Assembly (NCBI GenBank): GCA_002812745.2
Contig: NCSJ02000136.1
Location: 1-64,000 of the forward strand
Origin: Scytalidium lignicola
Taxonomy: Eukaryota > Ascomycota > Leotiomycetes
Direction of reading: 5' to 3'
Length of the DNA: 64,000 nt
Notes under the pieces: model-generated
What the model saw: only the letters and a program-made list of their open reading frames with translations
Told to the model about the DNA's origin: nothing
Database searches by the model: none
Position numbers and translations under genes: made by a program
In this document: piece by piece, positions 22,455-33,396 of the stretch
Position numbering within the stretch: position 1 is the stretch's first letter
Layout of the letters: the number at the start of each line of letters is the position of its first letter

Positions 22455-24050
22455 AGCAACGTGATGTGTTCGTAAACTTCCAGAAGGAGCGCAACGAGGG
22501 CGGTGTGAAGAGGGGTCGTGCTGAAGGACACGGTGACGTACAGTACAGTAATATACCGAGCCAGAGGGGAAAGTGTTGAAGTTCGACAGAAGCGCGAAGT
22601 CAACGCTCTCTCGAATGGTGCAGCAGGATGCAGTATCCTAGATCCTCTGCTTCAACCGCAAGCTCTGCACACTCTGCTTTCTGCGCGCGGTGTGTTGTTG
22701 GTCTTCGCAATCCAGACGACTGCGTGGCATCTAAACTGGTTTGTATGCAAGCGATGACTTTCCCCGCAGCGCTGCGATACGGGGCACAAGGTAGACGATG
22801 TCGGCCAGCGATCAGTGCGGCCACCTTGAGGCTGAGATATGGTGCGTGGGATCAACAGACAGGTCAAGACACAAGTATTATAGGAAATGGAAAAGAAGAA
22901 GAAGGAGAGGGAGAAGGAGAAGTAGGAGAAGCAGATGAGAAAATCTACCGCTGCAGTTGAGGAGGAGGAAGAAAGATCGAGCCAGTGTCGTCGGTGAGTT
23001 AATCAGGGTGGGCTGGTTGTTGGGTTGGGCTCGTGGCGTCCTCAGGCACCGCTCCCCCACAGGGTGAGCCGATTTGCGCGACAACCAGCACTGAGACAAG
23101 TGACAAGGTGACAAGTGACAAGTCCTTCTCTCTTCTCTACAAAGCACGCACGACTTATGACATGACAATGATAGTTGATGCTGATAAGCTTCATGGGCTT
23201 TTATCGCGTCAACTGCTTCACCGTTTCTCCCTTTCCACCGACCAGCAAATCATCAGTTGCAGTACGACTCTCACGCGGCTTGCAACAGCATTGTCAGACC
23301 CTTCCCGCCAACGGTAGAGCTGGTTTTGTGCCTTGTCTCTGATTTCTCGTTATTTATTCACTTCAAAGTGGTAAGTTTTTTTATTTTGTTTTCTTCTGCT
23401 GTCACTCTTTGTGTCTCTGCATCTCTGCATCTCGCTGCTTGCGGTTGTACTGCACTGCACCGCGACTTTGACGTGCGTTCTTGTCTCGTGGCCTGTCAGA
23501 GCCAATAGCAAAACCATGCGGCTTTCCGCCCAGCAGGTTCTCCCCTTCGGGATTTTACCACAAGACCCGAAAATATCAAGACAAAACGCAGACAAGAACA
23601 ACCGTAAGTCTGAATAAGTCGGAGACCACAAGACACACCCTCACGCTGACTTGAGTCTCCAATAATGGCTGTGCTTGGGGGCTGTGCTAGGCAAAGGCTG
23701 CTTTCTAGATGCGGCTCTCTTCGACCTTCTCTAACGTCATCTTAGGAGCCTTCTACGGGAGGTGTCGCTCATCACATGATCAGATATAGTTTCATACAAT
23801 ACAGACTCTCACTACTAATGATTTGTTCAAGCTCTAACCTCATTTAGAGTAAATGGCTGATCTTATTGCTTTGCTTCTCTCATGTTCTTATTACTATTGT
23901 GGTGATTAAAGTCACGTGAGGTATCCTTCCAACCTGCCTTACAGTACGAAGGAGGGCAGCATATTCGATTTCGCTTCTATCCAAAAACTTATCCTCCAGA
24001 TCCAGAAACTCTTTTGCGAGAATAAGAGCNAAAATTTCTTACTTCCTTCA
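22455..24050. other. Long intergenic stretch with GA-rich and CT-rich segments
   Basis: About 1.6 kb without a supported gene. It contains a GA-rich run (about 22880-22935) and a T/C-rich segment with repeated TCTGCATCTC-like words (about 23380-23440). Several frames of 60-110 codons overlap one another on both strands, which is typical of GC-balanced non-coding DNA. A long 5' UTR of the gene at 21123-22454 or a non-coding RNA could lie here. Confidence 0.45.
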
Positions 24051-24055
24051 GACCC

Positions 24056-24640
24056 TCAACCAAGGCCAGTGCATCTTCTCTCGCAGTCACAGCAGTGAAG
24101 TCGAAATCGAATTGAGCCGTAAGTATCTTTCGGATTATTGTCATATGCCACACCGCTGGTAGGATCCGGATTGAACGTCTCATCTAAGATAAGAGGTACA
24201 AGGTGTGCCTGAAACCTGATCCAACCATTTGTGACCTCTCCATAAGGTTTGTGTCCTTTCAGCTTCACCTGACAGTCGATAACTGTTGCCAATGGTTTGC
24301 ATTTCCCATCAAAACCTGCACAAGTCATACCGTCCAATGATTCCCAAGGCCATTATGGAGCGTAATAGATGGAAACTTGGCGAAGAAATTGCCAAAAGAG
24401 GCCCTCATGCTCATCCTGGTAGCGGTCGTCATCCACGGCCTCCTTCTGCACAGGCAGAAAATTCGACAGGATATGACCTGTAACTCCTTGCTCCGAGTGT
24501 GCTCGATGCTAACATACCTCTTTGATTGTCGAGGAATGAGGCAGCCAATGTCACTATTCTTAGCAGCCACAGGAGCAATGGTCAAGTATGGATTCGAATA
24601 GACTGCGGTCATTTTAGCAGACTCCCTATCCTACCCATCT
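24056..24640 (-). pseudogene. HET-domain protein relic
   Basis: Two minus-strand blocks recall a heterokaryon-incompatibility (HET) protein. The first, around 24625-24325, has ESAKMTAVYSNPYLTIAPVA, matching the HET core in which a Glu/Ala-Ala-Lys-Met helix is followed by Y.N..LTIAA. A stop (TAG) stands just before it, where Trp is usual. The second, 24337-24056, reads VIDCQVKLKGHKPYGEVTNGWIRF, like the region after the HET domain in long family members. The frames change between and after the blocks, and an N lies at 24030. HET proteins trigger cell death on non-self fusion; this copy lacks most of the domain and cannot be functional as read. The AT-rich surroundings suggest RIP decay. Confidence 0.6.
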
Positions 24641-26476
24641 CCATATATCACGTAGACTAGCTATGTAGCTTTCGCACAATTAAAATGGTGCCACGATTGC
24701 AAGGAACATAGTAACTTAAATCTCAGTTGTTCAAATACCATATTATGNAAAAAAAGATTAATTTGCATCTAGACTAAATTGTTTTCATAACTTAACTTTT
24801 ACTTGCAAAACTTACTTTGATCTTTATTTACAATAAGTGAATTACTCTGCATTGATTATTACACATTAAAATGTACTTTGCACTTGAAAAGGGTAAGTTA
24901 CCTCAGCGTTGCTCAGAAAAACATNAAAAAGCTTTTGAAAGAGGCTTCTGTATATAGTTTCATAAGCAATATCCATGATATCCAATAACCCTCCGGTATG
25001 GTTAACATCGCCCGCTTTCACCGGGCAGCCCCGATTGCGATTCCCGGTAAGTAACCATATACAAAGCTCTAAAGAAGTAGCTCATTCTAACAATTTACAG
25101 GTACCGGAACAGATCAATATTTTAATAAAAAAAAATTAATTTTTNGTTGAATTCAGCCAGGAACCTCGGTTAATTCGCTTACCCCGCAAAAGCAGCGGCA
25201 GCAATAGCAAAAATCAATTATATTACGGATGTATATAATTTGATGCATTAATATTTTTCTACTAGTTTTACATTACTTATTACTATGTTATATGATAATA
25301 TAATGGCTTAAGGATCACTTGTCTTTATGTCATATATTTGTACTCCATAAGGCTAAACGTATGGTCTAATAAATATTTCTAAATAGAAGGGAAGAAAAGC
25401 AGTAACGAGAATAAATATCGGGTTTTCAAATTGGCATGGCTTATAATCAAGGTTATATGGAAGAATAACTTCCTCATTTGAAAAGTATTAAGATGGTAAT
25501 ACAATTACCTTGGCTACCTAGCAATTTGCCCCTTAATCATTGGAGAGGCAGCAAACTAGAGGAAAGGATATTGAAAAGCCGGGGATTATGGTGTACTGAA
25601 GATCTTAGACACATCATCTATGACAAGTATGTTTAGCCACGTTAGGCGCTAGCTTAAGTAATATTAAGAGGGCCAATTTTTAAAAGTCATCATCAACATA
25701 CACAAGCCTTTCATTGTGCTTCAAGGCAGGGCCAGTTTGTTAAATCGATGTACATGCAGTACTTAGCTTCTTTTTGAATCAACAAAATACAAAATACGCG
25801 AATATTACAATGTAGCCGTTCCAAAGTAGATGAAGTTATATTTTAGGATTCAATTGCAAATAATCATAAAGACATCTCGATACACAAATAATGACAACAA
25901 AGAGGTTGGATCTAAGCAAGGATACTCACCTCGGCCAATTAGCCCACCAAACAAGATAACATTGCAAGAAGGATTTACCAGACGAGATAGCACATCTTAC
26001 AGCGTGAGAACGAGACTTCACTCCCACTAAATGAAAAGGAATAAGCACAGATATTAACTTTTCAACGCCCTCAGTAGGTTGAAGTAGAGTTCGGTCCACT
26101 TCTTATATCCCTTGGGATATAAGAGGGTTCATCCCGACTTCGTAGTCAAAGCCCCTCTGATTGTCCCACAAAAAGCCCACAGATGTCAAAAAGCCCACAG
26201 TTTATTGCCCCAGTAGTGATTGAACATAGCCACAAGCCAGCAGAGCCCACAAAATTGAAGAGTCAAAGCCCACAAGTTGTACAACTCCCACAAGGGGAGC
26301 ATAATCTCAAAGCCCACATCTCCAATAAGGAGTAGAAGTTAAGAGCCAACAACCCACAAAGCCAACTTCCCCACTAGTCAACAATATCAATATTAAGTAT
26401 CTCAAAGAACTTGAGAACTCATGTGCGGCAAATAATGTTGAACAGGCATGCAGTCCTCAGGCAATGCCATATGACC
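24641..26476. other. AT-rich gene-poor island
   Basis: Strongly AT- and TA-rich DNA with three isolated N calls at A- or T-runs (24748, 24925, 25145). It looks like RIP-mutated former repeat or relic sequence, but I cannot recognise a transposon family. Its right part contains the CCCACA cluster. Confidence 0.5.
26165..26358 (+). repeat. Irregular cluster of eight CCCACA words
   Basis: CCCACA starts at 26165, 26176, 26194, 26246, 26269, 26287, 26313 and 26353, all on the plus strand, often as AAAGCCCACA. Spacing is irregular (11-52 bp), so it is not a simple tandem array. It lies about 120-310 bp past the stop codon of the nucleolin-like gene. Confidence 0.7.
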
Positions 26477-28099
26477 TTAATCAAAGGTCTGCTTTCTGCC
26501 CTTAAAGTCACCAAAGCCACCTCTATTCGTGCTCATGCCACGTCCACCTCGGGAGCCTCCACGGCCACCACGGTCACCAAAGCCACCACGTCCTCCCCGG
26601 CCACCTCCACGTCCACCACCGCGACCGCCGAAGCTGCCGCCGCCGCCGCCTCGTCCTCCACCACCACCTGCACCACGGTCAGGGCGAGGAGTTGCATAGT
26701 CAAGTCTAACTGGACGGCCCGCAATATCAGCTCCCATCATAGCCTTGTATGCAACTGTGGCTTCTTCAACAGATGCAAAGCTAACATATCCAAAACCCTT
26801 TGGTCTGCCCGACTCCCTACTATATATTAGTATGGAAACCGAAGTTGGTGGACGAGGAAGACTTACTGGTCAGTAGGAAGCCTGACATTAACAACTGTGC
26901 CATGGGCTCCGAAAGCCTCGCCAACAGCATTTTCATCAGCCTCAAAAGAAAGGTTGCCAAGGAACAAGGTGTCAGATGGAGCGTTTGTAGAGTCTCCGTA
27001 TTGTTGAGCACGTTGATTAGCGCGCTCTTTAGGCGCATTCGCATCACGAGGAGTCGAGAAATCAACGTTTGCCGGACGGCCATCAATATCGGCTCCGTTC
27101 TTAGCCTTGAGGGCAGCGGCTGCAGCTGTAGCATCGGCGAACTCAACATAGCCAAATCCCTTAGAGCGACCCGTTTGCTTGTCGCTGATGACACGAGCAC
27201 CGGTGATCTCACCAAATTCCTCAAACTCACGGTAGAGCCACTCATCGTCAACGTTCCAGCTGAGGTTACCAACAAACAAGTTCTTGGAGCCAGTCTCAGC
27301 GGCCGGGACTTCTTGAGCTTTAGGCTTCTTAGCAACAGCGGCGGGTTCTTCATCGGCCTTTCGCTTTTTACTAGGAGCCTCCTCTTTCTTTCCCTCCTCT
27401 TCAGAGCTGCTAGAGTCATCAGAGTCGGCAGCGTCTTCCTCATCGTCTCCACTCTCTTCAGAAGAATCAGACGAATCTCCATCTTCCTCCTCATCATCGG
27501 ATGTGTCCTATGCCAAATGGATTAGTACTTCTCACAACCCGTATACCTAGGTAGGAACTCACGACAGCTTTTGCGGTAGCTTTAGTAGTACCATTGGTAG
27601 CTTTACCGCTATCATTAGCCTTCTTCACTGGAGCCTCTTCTTCCTCGTCCGATTCGCTCTCATCACTGTCCTCACTATCGGAAGCAGCAGCGTTCTTTTC
27701 AGATGCAGAGGATGCGGACTCGGATTCATCAGAAGAGTCAGAAGACTCTTCCTTCTTCTTGGTATCCTTCTTAGCTTCCTTGCTCTTCCCGTTACTAGCG
27801 GGTTTAGGCTTCAATTCGGATTCTGAAGTTTCACTCTCGCTCGCAGAATCCTCAGACTCCTCGGAAGAACTGCTCTCACTTTCCGATGAAGAGGCGGATG
27901 GAGATGGGGAGGCAGCCTTCTTGGACTTCTTGCTCTTACCATTGGCGACAGCCTTAACTGCGACGGCCTTGGCAGTCTCTTTGGCCTTCGCAACATGGGT
28001 CTTGGATGGTTTAGTAACAGCTGCATTCTTAACAGCAGAAAGGGGTTTGACCTCAGCTTTCGACTTCTTAGAAGCCTTGAGTTCCTTAGACTTGGCCAT
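26477..28099 (-). CDS. Nucleolin-like RNA-binding protein (Gar2/Nsr1 type)
   Basis: A nucleolar factor for pre-rRNA processing and small-subunit assembly. Exons 28099-27563, 27507-26867 and 26816-26477 join in frame to give 505 residues. Seen: a Lys-rich start (MAKSKELKASKKSK), long Ser/Glu/Asp tracts to about residue 220 of the kind phosphorylated by CK2, a basic KKRK patch near 227, then two RRM domains. RRM1 has RNP2 LFVGNL at 256 and RNP1 KGFGYVEF at 295; RRM2 has LFLGNL at 360 and RNP1 KGFGYVSF. The C-terminus is a Gly/Arg-rich GAR domain. This order (acidic, two RRMs, GAR) is that of fission yeast Gar2 and budding yeast Nsr1. At the second junction the second of two adjacent TAG acceptors is chosen because it gives LPTDQESGRPKGFGYV. 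It diverges from the complex I gene with 406 bp between starts. Confidence 0.92.
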
Positions 28100-28505
28100 T
28101 TTTAACGATTCTTAACAATAGATAAAAAAATCAAAGGTATAATTAAGTCTACAAGGTAGACACAAAATTTTATTGACCGTAAAGGAGGAAGAAAAAGGTT
28201 GGGATGAAGAAAGGAAAATTTAGAGAGGTAGCTTGCGAAGGTTTTCTTATCAGGAATTTTTCTAGCGCTAGTGCAACGCTAAATCAGCTTAGCGTCCCGC
28301 CATTGCCAGCTTCAGTTCTTGGTGCCTGAGGTATTAAGGTTTTAATGCAACATCCGAATTCGACCTGCTGAGCTTCATGAGAAGGCATCTAAGCTTCATT
28401 TTCTGCCTGTCTTCAAGCAGCAACCGTCCGTATTAACAACGACTAAGGTCAATTGGCCTCGCTGCTCCTTAGTCAACCTTCGAGCAACACCGACACATCA
28501 CACTC

Positions 28506-28944
28506 ATGGCTCCAACCCCAGAATCGGCGTCTTTTCTTGCCAAGAAGCCCACCGTTCCTCCCACGTTTGATGGGGTCGACTATGACGATACCCAAAGACT
28601 GAAGGCTGCACAGGATTCCATTATCCGGGAACAATGGGTGAAGAGCATGATGGCACGGCTCGTTCGGGAAGAGCTGGGAAAGTGCTATTACAAGAACGGT
28701 GTCAACCACCTAGAGAAGTGTGGTGCTTTAAGAGGTGAGCTAGCATTGCGATCCAAGGAGTAGCAGGCTAGGAATTATTCAGATATTGAATTTGAATATT
28801 TGCTCTCCCTGGATATCGTCCGTTGATGCATTCTTCTCGTGCAATAACTGATTCTTTGCTGTAGATCGGTATTTCGAGCTGTTAAAGGACGCCAAGATCA
28901 AGGGATACCTGTTTGAACAGCAAAACTATGTGCCAAAGGAATAA
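28506..28944 (+). CDS. NADH:ubiquinone oxidoreductase 12 kDa subunit (NDUFB10/PDSW type)
   Basis: An accessory subunit of the membrane arm of mitochondrial complex I, on the intermembrane-space side. Exons 28506-28734 and 28865-28944 with a 130-nt intron give 102 residues, matching the fungal 12 kDa subunit. Seen: MAPTPESASFLAKKPTVPPT at the start, REQWVKSMMARLVREELGKC in the middle, then CYYKNGVNHLEKCG, and a last exon reading DRYFELLKDAKIKGYLF. Two cysteines spaced by eleven residues (C...C in the YYKNGVNHLEKC block) fit the paired cysteines of this family, which form disulphides in the intermembrane space. There is no cleavable presequence, as expected for the family. It shares a divergent promoter with the nucleolin-like gene. 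Confidence 0.93.
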
Positions 28945-29326
28945 ACGACTCAACTATGATAGAGAGAAGCTGCCCAGTGTCTAGGAGTAATTCCATGGTG
29001 GTAGAAGCGCATATATCACTGGTCTTGCATGGGATAGTCCGGTTTTTAACGTGCCGAGAAGCTGCGTCAAAAATTCGAAGCATTGGGGTAATTTGGTCTC
29101 ATAGCAATTCTGTATATAATTCACAACTGTACCAAATATACATCAATTCTATCACAGATAACCATGCTGTGAGGGCGCTCATGCCTAGAAGAGTAGTGTT
29201 TAAACAGCGCTTGATACTATCTGCACAACTGGCCTGTTTTGCCCGCCGTATAAATATTGGAAAAGTTCCGTTCGAGCTTCAACCACACCTTGTCTGCTGT
29301 CTAACTCAATCATAACCACGATTAAA
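28945..29326. other. Short spacer before the mL54 gene
   Basis: Contains the 3' flank of the complex I gene and the promoter of the mL54 gene. Nothing distinctive is seen. Confidence 0.5.
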
Positions 29327-30021
29327 ATGATTTGCAGTCGCTGCCTCCGTAGGGCTTCAGCTCTTCGGATAGCACAATACCCAATCTTGCGCACATTTAC
29401 TACTGCCCCGAGTCGCTTCAATGCCGCTCCAACCTCAAGCCTCTCCGAACCCTTCTCCAGTCCTATAGCAGATGGAGCACACGACCTAACATCGAAAGTC
29501 ACCAAAACGAAGCAGAATACAACTATCGTATCGTCTGCACCAGCCGGAACGGTGCTCAAGGGATTAAGTTATATTAAAGGAAGAGATGATCCAGTTGCGC
29601 TAGCAGATGAGGAATACCCACCTTGGTTGTGGGGATGTTTAGAGAGTGCAAAGAAGGAGGAGACTGGAGAGACTGTTGGCGATGAATTTTGTAAGTTATT
29701 TCTCCCACATCCTCTGATTTTGATGTGAAACACCGAACACTGACTCCTATTTCCTCCCCTTCAGCGAAATCCAAAAAGCTCCGTCGAAAAGCCGCCAAGG
29801 CAGCCCGTAAAGCCGAAGCACGCGCTCTTGCAATAGGTGACGTAGAGGCATTGGCTCCCAAAGTGCCATTACAGCATCAGACTATCGATCTGCCTTCGAA
29901 TGAGGAGGCTACTATTAAAGGCGCATTAGAGGCGGTTGAGAAGAGAGAGGAAGTCAGCAAGGCGATGAGAGCTGAACGGAGAAAGAAGATTAAGGAGGCC
30001 AACTTCTTAAAGAGTATGTAG
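29327..30021 (+). CDS. Mitochondrial large ribosomal subunit protein mL54
   Basis: A structural protein of the mitochondrial 54S large ribosomal subunit (yeast Mrpl37 family). Exons 29327-29690 and 29765-30021 with a 74-nt intron give 206 residues. Seen: an Arg- and Ser-rich N-terminus suited to mitochondrial import (MICSRCLRRASALR), the family core APAGTVLKGLSYIKGRDDPVAL followed by EEYPPWLWGCL, and an Ala/Lys-rich helical C-terminus (KLRRKAAKAARKAEARA and KREEVSKAMRAERRKKI). Known: the 'GLNY.KG.DP.AL...EYP.WLW' block defines mL54. The start codon is the first ATG after the promoter and opens directly on the presequence-like region. Confidence 0.92.
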
Positions 30022-30485
30022 GCTCATCAATTATTGACGAACTGTGCCAGTACTAGGGATATTGGATTACCTTCGTTCAAACCATTAAAAGGGCCGCCGA
30101 ATCGGTGTGCAAACTTGATGACCATTTCGTTTGAGAACATGTTAAACTCTTAGAGGAGTTTTTGTTACAGGTTAATAGGAAGGGGCGCAGAGTGTACGGC
30201 AGTGCGAGCCTGTTTGTACGATTATGTATTACTGAAATATCTCTCAATGTACTATTATAGACGGAGAGGCAAAAGCCCTGTATATTTCAATCATGTCCAA
30301 CACAGAGGCGAAACACTCCTAGGGGGTGGCCAATTTAACTCCTTGATTGCAGCGGCCGATTTTCTACAAGCTCGCAAAAATGGCGTAGAGCAATCCCAAG
30401 TCCCAGCTTCCAACCATAAACCCGAAATCCATCTTGGAATAATATACAGCTTTCGTTATGCTCGTTATGCTTGGGAGTCCCGTAA
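30022..30485. other. Spacer between converging genes
   Basis: Holds the 3' flanks of the mL54 gene and of TAF7, which point toward each other. A plus-strand frame at 30202-30489 has no recognisable product and is not supported. Confidence 0.5.
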
Positions 30486-32054
30486 TTAATCATCCTCTCC
30501 CTCTCCAATAGCACTTTTCTTCAATTGCAGTTCTGCCATTAACTTCCTTGCATTATCCTCTAGCCGTCTCCTCAAAATAGGATTCTGTTGCGCTGCCAAA
30601 CTGTTCTGAACGAACTCCAACTGCCGTTGTAGATCAATGATATCTTCTCTTACACCTTGCAATTGTGCAAGTCTTACTTTCTCGTCCTCGTCAACTCCAC
30701 CTGCTTCAGAACCATCATCATCATCTTCATCACTTCCTTCGACAGATTCATCAGCGGAGGCTTCTTGGTCTGCTTCGGCAGACATAAGTGTGGACTCAGC
30801 CCGGGATGCGGACCCAGCCAACGCAGTTGAGAGTTCAGGTGTAGAGATGGGTGTGTTTTCCAAGGCTTCAGCCTCCATTGCTGCCTCAAGGTCTGCTTCT
30901 AGATCGGCATCGATGTCATTCTCGAATGAATGAACCTGACCATGAACATGAGAGAAGTAACCAGTGTCATCGACGTCACCTTCTGCGTCCTCTTCACCTG
31001 CAGAGTACTGTTCATAGTCGCCTTGGCTACTTGCGCCGGGGCTGTATGCTTGACTTCTTCTATCCTCAGCATCAGGATCAAGGATTTCAAAGTGAGTGTT
31101 CTCGGCGGCTGCGTCTGCTTGAAGCAATTTCTCCACCGCATCTTCTACAGCCTCAATAGCTGTCCTACTAATTCGTTTCCTAAAACGTCTTTTTCGCGCA
31201 TAATACATGGGAGGGGTAAGGCCATGGGGATATTGAAAAGTAACTGGGTCGATGATCTTTGGTAACGGGATAGTCTTCGCTTCATCCTCGCTCTTGACTT
31301 TTGCAAACGCCCATAACATCTGGCATATATCTGCACTCTTCCACCACCCACGTTTATCCCAGCTTTTCATCCCTTCAATTACACATGGCAGATCGACCAG
31401 CGTAGCTGCGTAGACTCGGCCCCGTACTATAACTGCTGCTCTTCTTCCTTCCGGATGGTAGAATTTCATATGCACGTCCGCCCCACCTTGAGACTTGGGT
31501 ATCCCAATCTTCTTTTCCGCAATCGCTCTCTTTAGATATTCGCAGTCATCTCCCGGAACCATGCGTAGCACAAATTCCTCTTCAATAGCAGGGTCTATTT
31601 CCCTGTCACTTGCTTCAGAATCATAACCTTCTCCCAGCGGCCGTTTTGGTGGTTTGCCCTTCACTTTTGCTTTCAGAACCACCCCATGGCCAGGCGTCAA
31701 GACTGGTGTTTTTGGACCAGCACTTAGTTGTATCTTAATCTTCTTCTGTGGCGGTATAACTGCAATCGTCGACTCATCTGCCTCACTGCCGGACTCATCT
31801 TTTACACGCTTCCTATTCTGCTCCACTAGTTTCGCGCTCGGTTTGGGTGCTCTGCCAGCTTTGGTCTTTTTTGGTAATGGAACTTCTGCAGGCGTAGGAA
31901 CGGATGGAGTGGCTGGGTTGGACTTATTTGTGAGCTTGAGTTTGGGTCGTGAACCTCCTGGAGTGGGAGCTGGAGTTGTAGCGCCAGGAGTTGGGGGAGC
32001 TTTGGAGATGGCTGAACTAGTGTTAAGATTAAGCTTTAACTTGAGACCGGACAT
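30486..32054 (-). CDS. TAF7: Transcription initiation factor TFIID subunit 7 (TAF7)
   Basis: A subunit of TFIID that binds TAF1 and controls RNA polymerase II initiation in the nucleus. A single exon of 522 residues. Seen: a Pro/Lys-rich disordered N-terminus, then the TAFII55 N-terminal domain from about 160 to 310 with EEEFVLRMVPGDDCEYLKRA, RGRVYAATLVDLPCVIEGMK, SWDKRGWWKSADICQML and YPHGLTPPMYYARKRRFRKR, all hallmark blocks. Next come a long acidic segment and a terminal coiled coil (LAQLQGVREDIIDLQRQLEF and the stretch after it). Length and order fit fungal TAF7. It diverges from TAF3 with 424 bp between the starts, so two subunits of one complex may share control. Confidence 0.95.
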   Translation of the reverse strand: MSGLKLKLNLNTSSAISKAPPTPGATTPAPTPGGSRPKLKLTNKSNPATPSVPTPAEVPLPKKTKAGRAPKPSAKLVEQNRKRVKDESGSEADESTIAVIPPQKKIKIQLSAGPKTPVLTPGHGVVLKAKVKGKPPKRPLGEGYDSEASDREIDPAIEEEFVLRMVPGDDCEYLKRAIAEKKIGIPKSQGGADVHMKFYHPEGRRAAVIVRGRVYAATLVDLPCVIEGMKSWDKRGWWKSADICQMLWAFAKVKSEDEAKTIPLPKIIDPVTFQYPHGLTPPMYYARKRRFRKRISRTAIEAVEDAVEKLLQADAAAENTHFEILDPDAEDRRSQAYSPGASSQGDYEQYSAGEEDAEGDVDDTGYFSHVHGQVHSFENDIDADLEADLEAAMEAEALENTPISTPELSTALAGSASRAESTLMSAEADQEASADESVEGSDEDDDDGSEAGGVDEDEKVRLAQLQGVREDIIDLQRQLEFVQNSLAAQQNPILRRRLEDNARKLMAELQLKKSAIGEGEDD

Positions 32055-32478
32055 GTTGATATTGAATGCAGTGCCCTATTTAACACCAGCACGCTGGGGA
32101 AAACAGTACCACCAAGTCAAATCATTGAATATCCTGGATATATTAGTTGCTGTGAGTTGAGAAGCTGGCCATGTCGTGGATGTGACGATGTCTTTGGAGA
32201 GGAGGGAGGTCAAGTTGAAATGTACGGTGGTGCTAAGCGACCATTCACGTAGCTTCCTTCCATTCGTGAATTTGCGCCAACTCCCCATCGAGCTTCTTTC
32301 ACTTCACAGGCTCAATCCAGTTATCACATTTATTCACGGAAAAGTCCAGTCGCTACAGAGTCGTAAACATCTGGCTGGCCATGAATCATCCTAGCTAAAA
32401 AGCATCTTGGGCTTCCTTTCAAGCTTCAAGCTGTTGCTCATATTTATCCCCTCATTCACCTTTGAACAGCCCATAACA
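32055..32478. promoter_or_regulatory. Shared divergent promoter of TAF7 and TAF3
   Basis: A 424-bp region lies between the two ATGs. It contains no frame that looks coding. The pairing of two TFIID subunit genes around it suggests co-regulation, but no defined element could be assigned. Confidence 0.5.
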
Positions 32479-33178
32479 ATGGCAAATTCGCCGCAATCCC
32501 TTCACCATTCCCTTCTCCGGCCCAGTATTTTACACATACTCCGCGCCACCGGTTATCATTCGACAAAGCCCTCGGTTCTCGATACCCTCACCGATCTTGC
32601 GGCTCGTTATTTACTGCTCCTTGCGCAGAGCACGGCCGCCCACGCATCAATAAACCACACAGAGCTCGGCATCACGGTTCAAGACGTGAGAATGGCGATG
32701 CAGGATTGTGGAATGTTACTACCGGAGAAGGTGCTTGAGGAGCAAGAATTTGACGAGGAGGAGGATGTGAGGGGCGTGGAGGAGTTCCTGGCTTGGTGTA
32801 CTGGACACCGAAGTGTAGAGATTAGGAGGGTAGCAATGGAAGGAGGGAAGGAGGACTATTTGTCTGGTACGTTTTTCCTGGCTGTTACATTTTCGAATTT
32901 AGACATACCTTGTTGACTTTGCTATAGCCCTCAAGAAGAAACAGAGCACAGCCACAGATGATGAATCGAGATACGTTGGCACACTTCTAGGAAAACCACC
33001 AGAACCGCGAGCTATCAAGGTTGAAGGTGCAGAGGTTAACAGCATCAAAGAATGGATTGAAATACTTAAGAAGTCGTCCGCGACAATATCTACAGATACA
33101 GCTGCATCTTCAAGACGACCGTCATCGGTACTAAGTTCACTAGAGGACCAGATGGTGGACGAAATGGAATTCACATGA
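32479..33178 (+). CDS. TAF3: TFIID subunit 3 (TAF3), histone-fold bromodomain-associated protein
   Basis: A TFIID subunit that pairs with TAF10 through a histone fold. Exons 32479-32866 and 32928-33178 with a 61-nt intron give 212 residues. Seen: a bromodomain-associated (BTP) histone fold at about residues 8-80, with LLRPSILHILRATGYHSTKP, LTDLAARYLLLLAQSTAAHA and GITVQDVRMAMQDCGMLLP, then an acidic linker, FLAWCTGHRSVEIRR, and after the splice a segment with RYVGTLLGKPPEPR and IKEWIEILKK. There is no PHD finger, as in yeast and other fungal TAF3. TAF8 also has a BTP domain, but the GTLLGKPPEPR region and short length fit TAF3 better. The start at 32479 is the ATG directly before the histone fold. 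Confidence 0.82.
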
Positions 33179-33396
33179 TGAGCTTTTATATAGCGCATAG
33201 GGAAATGCGTGACTTCGTTCTAGCATTGCGATGGCGCGGGATTTGGTTATTTGGATGATTTCAATACAACAGGAACCGGCGATCTTAGTTCCACAAGGAC
33301 ATATACGATAGTAGGAAACAGCAGCTCCATCAGCACAGCACAGCACAGCACATCCTGATTCGATTTGATCATGGCATATCAGCACCTTCATTACAG

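Noticed and set aside
26165..26358. CCCACA cluster as a CRISPR-like array
   Set aside because: Words are six bases long with irregular spacing, and the genome is eukaryotic.
27594..28115. Long plus-strand frame rich in Ser, Leu and Phe opposite the nucleolin-like gene
   Set aside because: It is the antisense of the Ser/Glu/Lys-rich repeats of the nucleolin-like exon, which keep the opposite strand free of stops.
30202..30489. Plus-strand frame before the TAF7 3' end
   Set aside because: It has no conserved features and overlaps the 3' flanks of two well-supported genes.
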